32,413 bases of DNA from Nitrosomonas sp. (GTDB taxonomy: Bacteria; Pseudomonadota; Gammaproteobacteria; Burkholderiales; Nitrosomonadaceae): positions 1 to 32,413 of the forward strand of contig JAJFJH010000333.1 in NCBI GenBank assembly GCA_021774155.1, read 5' to 3'. The notes beneath the pieces are model-generated. The model did no database searches. It was not told the DNA's origin and saw only the letters and a list, made by a program, of their open reading frames with translations. A program made the translations under genes and the position numbers. Shown here piece after piece: positions 28,484 to 32,413 of this stretch. How positions within the stretch are numbered: the first letter of the stretch is position 1; each line of letters opens with the position of its first letter.

Positions 28484-28849
28484 TTAACCAATAACTTTTC
28501 CAATAACTTCTAACAGTCTTTTAGGATCAAAAGGTTTAACTAACCAGCCCGTTGCGCCAGCTTCTTTTCCTTTTGCTTTCAAGTCATCACCAGATTCAGT
28601 GGTAAGCATCAAAATTGGAACATATTTATAGTGGGATAATTTCCTCAATAATCCGAGCAATTGCAAACCATCCATACGTGGCATATTAATATCCGTTAAC
28701 ACTAGGTTTACTTGATAAGCATTTGCTTTATCGAGTGCATCTTGACCGTCTACGGCCTCTATCACATCGTAACCGGCACCTTTTAGCGTAAAAGCAACCA
28801 TTTGCCGAATTGAAGCAGAATCATCTACCGCAAGTATCGTTTTAGCCAT
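28484..28849 (-). CDS. cheY: Chemotaxis response regulator CheY
   Basis: ILAVDDSASIRQMVAFTL, LVLTDINMPRMDGLQLL, PILMLTTES, GWLVKPFDPKRLLEVI; single receiver domain. Confidence 0.96.
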   Translation of the reverse strand: MAKTILAVDDSASIRQMVAFTLKGAGYDVIEAVDGQDALDKANAYQVNLVLTDINMPRMDGLQLLGLLRKLSHYKYVPILMLTTESGDDLKAKGKEAGATGWLVKPFDPKRLLEVIGKVIG

Positions 28850-28912
28850 CTCTTCCCTGTCTCCTTAACTCTGAGTTGATTCTCGTACTTTAAAATCTTA
28901 TCTATAAGCTCG

Positions 28913-29677
28913 CTAAAATAAGTCAACTTCACCTACTCGCATACCTTGCTGCACTACTGGCTTACTTTTATTTTTTTTTCTGACAGAGACGACTGCATCT
29001 GAAATTTCTTGATGAATCTCATCAAGGTTCTTTGTACTAGTTCTATTGATGTTTTGCCTATCAATACGGTGCAGCGACATATTGAGCGCATCAATTTCAT
29101 GTACTGTATGACTTAGTAATTGAGTCACTAAATCTCCAAACTGCAATGAGGTAACTGCCGCCGATAATTCTTGCTCAATTTTTTCTGCAATCTTCATCTG
29201 CCGCTTTAGTAGCTGTAAAACCGGCTCGTTATCTGCGGGTGCCGCCATCTTTTCGATCGCCAGAACCATGCTATGATGAGAACTAGTTAACTTACTAATA
29301 TAGTTGAAATTCACCACAAGATTATTAACTGCATCGCTAACTAATTTATCGGCCTGCCCCAAATCATCTTTGATTCCACAAAAATACTCATCTGCCTCTA
29401 TAGTGCAAATACTTTCTGGAACCAAAATTTGCGGCTCATTTGACGGGCCATCCTTTAGCTTATTATTTTCCAGCTGTGTACCTGAATTTTTATCATGCTC
29501 AACTATTGACAACATCACCAACGCCCAAACCAAACCCACACTAGTTAAGGTTGACAACCCTTGCATAGCTGACCCACTTTTATCTAAAAACCAATAAATC
29601 TGGATTCCAACAAAAATAAGAACTATTCCTGCTAAAGCATTAAACAACCATTTTCTCTTAAGTTCTATTTTTGGCAC
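28913..29677 (-). CDS. Membrane-anchored helical protein in the che cluster, candidate CheZ-like phosphatase
   Basis: Two N-terminal TM segments, helical cytoplasmic region with SLQFGDLVTQLLSHTVHEIDAL, C-terminal VGEVDLF. GTG start preceded by AAGGGGTGG. Confidence 0.8.
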   Translation of the reverse strand: MPKIELKRKWLFNALAGIVLIFVGIQIYWFLDKSGSAMQGLSTLTSVGLVWALVMLSIVEHDKNSGTQLENNKLKDGPSNEPQILVPESICTIEADEYFCGIKDDLGQADKLVSDAVNNLVVNFNYISKLTSSHHSMVLAIEKMAAPADNEPVLQLLKRQMKIAEKIEQELSAAVTSLQFGDLVTQLLSHTVHEIDALNMSLHRIDRQNINRTSTKNLDEIHQEISDAVVSVRKKNKSKPVVQQGMRVGEVDLF

Positions 29678-29720
29678 TGGCCACCCCTTACATATTAAGG
29701 AAATAAATACCTACATGTAC

Positions 29721-29750
29721 TCATCGACACAGAACGTGCTTTCCTTAAAG
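29721..29750 (-). promoter_or_regulatory. Candidate sigma-28 (FliA) promoter for the che operon
   Basis: Minus strand CTTTAAG-GAAAGCACGTTCTGT-GTCGATGA versus TAAA-N15-GCCGATAA; 3/4 and 6/8 matches with the exact 15-nt spacer. Confidence 0.4.
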
Positions 29751-29814
29751 AGGGTAAAATCGACAATTGCTGCCTATTTTTTGAAACATTTAGTTTTTCA
29801 TCTTTGATCAAAGA

Positions 29815-31050
29815 CTAATTTGCAGCATCACCTATGCGGTTAGCCCAACTCAAAGCCTCCAACTCTATATTTGTAAACTCACCTAAGCTTAAAAAGCCCA
29901 TATCAGCCAACATAGTTTGAACTGTTTCAGCTTCATTTTTTTCATTTGCTTCAATTAACCGCAGTTGATCGCCTAAACGCCCCTCTCGAAGCAGCAGCGC
30001 TTGGCTCATATCTTCTGGTATACCAAGTTTATCAACGATACTAGGCATTTCAATACCAAGTAGCGCATCTAATAAGGATAAAATACCGACCATAAATGCT
30101 CGATCCTGATGATTCTTATCATGCGGCCGATCAGCTAAAGCGATTAACTCCATTAGTTTTCCACGTGTAGCTGCGGTCTGCATCAAGGCACTTGACATGC
30201 TCTCGCCTGATTTGCCAGCGGAGTACAGCAGCAACTGTATCCACCGCTGTAGTTGTCTCTTTCCCAGTATCATGATGGCATGCTTGATAGAATTTATCTT
30301 TTGCGGCAGACCCGAAGCCACCGAATTCACCATTCGTAATAGGTTATAGCTTAGACCGGGCTGATGCTTGAACTCCCTCTCTATTTCTTCCGCGTCACTA
30401 TCACCCATCACAAGTGTCAGTAATTTCAGCAAAGACATCTTAGCTGGGTCGGCGCGCTTTCCCGTCATAATTTCTGGCTTAGCGAAGTAATACCCCTGAA
30501 ACATCTGGAAGCCTAATTCCATGCAATATTTTGCCTGCTCATCACTCTCCACTTTCTCTGCTAAAAGTAAAACTGGCCAGCGACTCAATTTCTTAACTAA
30601 GCCAGATATCGCTTCTTTCTCCAACCCAAGCACTTCAACTTTCACCACATTAACAACGGGCAACAACAATTCAACACCATCATTAATCTCCGTGACGTCA
30701 TCAAGAGCAAGTTGATAACCCATTTGCTTCAATTCGATACAGCGCTGCACTATCTCACTTGTGATTTTTACCGTTTCCATGATTTCGAGCACAACATACT
30801 TACTAGGAAGCAAGCAAATCACATCGCTCATTAGTAATTCAGCGTCGATATTAATGAAGCCCCTTTGCTGACCTAACACATTTTGAATGCCTAATTGGCC
30901 GTAGGCATTAACAATTACATTTGCAGTTGCTGACAGGTCATCTTCTACACTAGCTTCTGTTGAATGAGCCAGCCTAAACAACAATTCAAATGCAACTATA
31001 TTCTGATCACGGTCAAGTATTGGCTGCCTTCCAAGAAAAATTTCTTCCAT
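29815..31050 (-). CDS. EAL + HDOD domain protein (degenerate EAL)
   Basis: IFLGRQPILDRDQNIVAFELLFR, YQLALDDVTEINDG, FQGYYFAKPEIM; HDOD LGKRQLQRWIQLLLYS. SD GGAGGAAGG. Confidence 0.88.
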   Translation of the reverse strand: MEEIFLGRQPILDRDQNIVAFELLFRLAHSTEASVEDDLSATANVIVNAYGQLGIQNVLGQQRGFINIDAELLMSDVICLLPSKYVVLEIMETVKITSEIVQRCIELKQMGYQLALDDVTEINDGVELLLPVVNVVKVEVLGLEKEAISGLVKKLSRWPVLLLAEKVESDEQAKYCMELGFQMFQGYYFAKPEIMTGKRADPAKMSLLKLLTLVMGDSDAEEIEREFKHQPGLSYNLLRMVNSVASGLPQKINSIKHAIMILGKRQLQRWIQLLLYSAGKSGESMSSALMQTAATRGKLMELIALADRPHDKNHQDRAFMVGILSLLDALLGIEMPSIVDKLGIPEDMSQALLLREGRLGDQLRLIEANEKNEAETVQTMLADMGFLSLGEFTNIELEALSWANRIGDAAN

Positions 31051-31254
31051 TCCTTCCTCCGGTATAATTTATCAACCGCATTAAATTTCGAACTATTTAA
31101 TTGATAATAAATTTTTATTTTCGACCTGATCAAATGGGATTATTTGATCTTTATAATTAGATAGCTCATCGAAAGAAAATTGATTTCTCCCAAAAGCTAA
31201 TTGTCAAGACCTTGCAATAGAATACAGATCTAAAAAAACTTCTCAGCCACAAAC

Positions 31255-31280
31255 AAAAAATCACCTCATCAAAGAGGTGA
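31255..31280 (-). terminator. Rho-independent terminator after the GGDEF gene (minus strand)
   Basis: Minus strand TCACCTC TTTGAT GAGGTGA TTTTTT. Confidence 0.75.
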
Positions 31281-31329
31281 ATACCCGCCACTGTATCTAC
31301 TCAGCACAAGCAAATTATTGTTACTTATT

Positions 31330-32130
31330 TTAAGCAGGCATCACACGATTTTTTCCAGCATGCTTTGCTTTATATAATGCTTGATCCGCACGACTGATTG
31401 CCGAATTTTGGTGCTCTCCAAAATCACGTACAGCTACACCGGCACTAAAAGTAACCAACACAGATTGGCTTTCAGAATACTGCAATGATTGTTTCGCAAG
31501 ATTTCTCTGTAAACGATGAATAACTGATATTGCTTTTTCCAGACTAATTTCTGGCAACAGAACGACAAATTCTTCTCCACCATAACGAGAAATAATATCA
31601 CTCGGACGTAATGTTTCTTTAGCCACGGCAACTAAATGCATCAACACGTTGTCACCAAACTGATGCCCGAAGCTATCATTAGTCTGCTTAAAGTTATCTA
31701 AATCAATCATTACAACACAGAGCGATACGTCACTTCGGTCAGCACGAGCAGCTTCACGAATAAATATCTCATCAAGGCCACGACGATTAAAAGCACCCGT
31801 CATTTGATCTGTATGCACCAACTCTCTCAGCTGTTCTAATTCGCCCTTCAGCAACTCAATTTTTTGTTCTGCATGTTGAACTTGTTCTTGTGCTGCGTTG
31901 ACTTCATCAGTCAATTGCAGACCCTTTGTTTCAGACAAAACAACCTCAAGAATACTGATGATTTCATCCACATCACTCGTGCGACGAATTTGCTGCGCGT
32001 AACGTTCAACTTGCTTATAGTACTTATCTGAAGCAACCATAGTCTTCGTGAATCCAGTCATCTTGGAACCTTCTAAATTATCTGTTGACTTAACCAATCG
32101 CAACGGTTTTCTTTCATTTAGAATTTGCAT
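31330..32130 (-). CDS. GGDEF diguanylate cyclase (GGEEF)
   Basis: DQMTGAFNRRGLDEIF, MIDLDNFKQTNDSFGHQFGDNVL, I-site RPSD-IISRY-GGEEF, ADQALYKAKHAGKNRV. Confidence 0.95.
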   Translation of the reverse strand: MQILNERKPLRLVKSTDNLEGSKMTGFTKTMVASDKYYKQVERYAQQIRRTSDVDEIISILEVVLSETKGLQLTDEVNAAQEQVQHAEQKIELLKGELEQLRELVHTDQMTGAFNRRGLDEIFIREAARADRSDVSLCVVMIDLDNFKQTNDSFGHQFGDNVLMHLVAVAKETLRPSDIISRYGGEEFVVLLPEISLEKAISVIHRLQRNLAKQSLQYSESQSVLVTFSAGVAVRDFGEHQNSAISRADQALYKAKHAGKNRVMPA

Positions 32131-32336
32131 AACTCACCCTCAAAAAGAGCACTATGAAATGACGAGCTTTCCGGGAAGGATTTGATTCGTTGGATTGCGA
32201 AGGAGAACCCAAACCGGTATTGCCTGCCTGTTGTGTAAATTAGCAGAACCACTACCGATTAAATGAGGGAACAAATAGAGAAATCGCCTCTATTTAAAGA
32301 AGAAGAAAAACTTCGAAAAATTTAGAGTTATATACT

Positions 32337-32413
32337 CTATGAACTCTCCGCAACAACCACTTGATTCTTACCGTTATTTTTTGCTTGATACAAGGCTTTG
32401 TCAGCTCTAACGA
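32337..32413 (-). CDS. C-terminal end of a second GGDEF-domain protein (truncated by window edge)
   Basis: Minus translation ...VRADKALYQAKNNGKNQVVVAESS* matches the GGDEF C-terminal consensus; not in the supplied ORF track. Confidence 0.8.
   Translation of the reverse strand, partial: VRADKALYQAKNNGKNQVVVAESS

Noticed and set aside
31051-31140. Sigma-28-like GGTTGATAA upstream of the EAL/HDOD gene
   Set aside because: The nearest TAAA is 18-19 nt away instead of 15, so the spacing does not fit.

Overview
The window is bacterial chromosome, probably from a betaproteobacterium close to Nitrosomonadales. That placement is inferred from the lptC-lptA-lptB-rpoN-hpf-ptsN-hprK order, a CbbY-type HAD phosphatase and a His-rich SmbP-like protein. 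No phage, CRISPR array, rRNA or convincing tRNA was seen. Left part (1-3.4 kb): end of a secreted protein, a possible transposase remnant, an Hsp20 gene with a ROSE-like RNA thermometer, a YfdX-family gene and a hypothetical gene. Middle (3.7-18.6 kb): housekeeping genes ffh, ccsA-like, rof, asmA-like, mutY, fau, ubiX, hprK, ptsN, hpf, rpoN, lptB, lptA, lptC, nadA, tsaC/sua5 and cbbY. Then smbP and an NlpC/P60 lipoprotein. The right third (19.8-32.4 kb) is a minus-strand chemotaxis and c-di-GMP cluster: two GGDEF genes, an EAL/HDOD gene, an unnamed membrane protein, cheY, cheA, cheW, an MCP with tandem PAS domains, cheR, cheD and cheB. The most interesting observation is the unnamed membrane protein beside cheY. 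It carries a CheZ-like D-x3-Q helix (LQFGDLVTQLL) and a C-terminal tail (GEVDLF) nearly matching that of CheD (GEIELFS). Other points are the ROSE-like thermometer, a perfect 15-bp hairpin inside ubiX, a 366-bp tandem PAS duplication and two structured intergenic inverted repeats. All functional calls come from reading the sequence; no database search was run.
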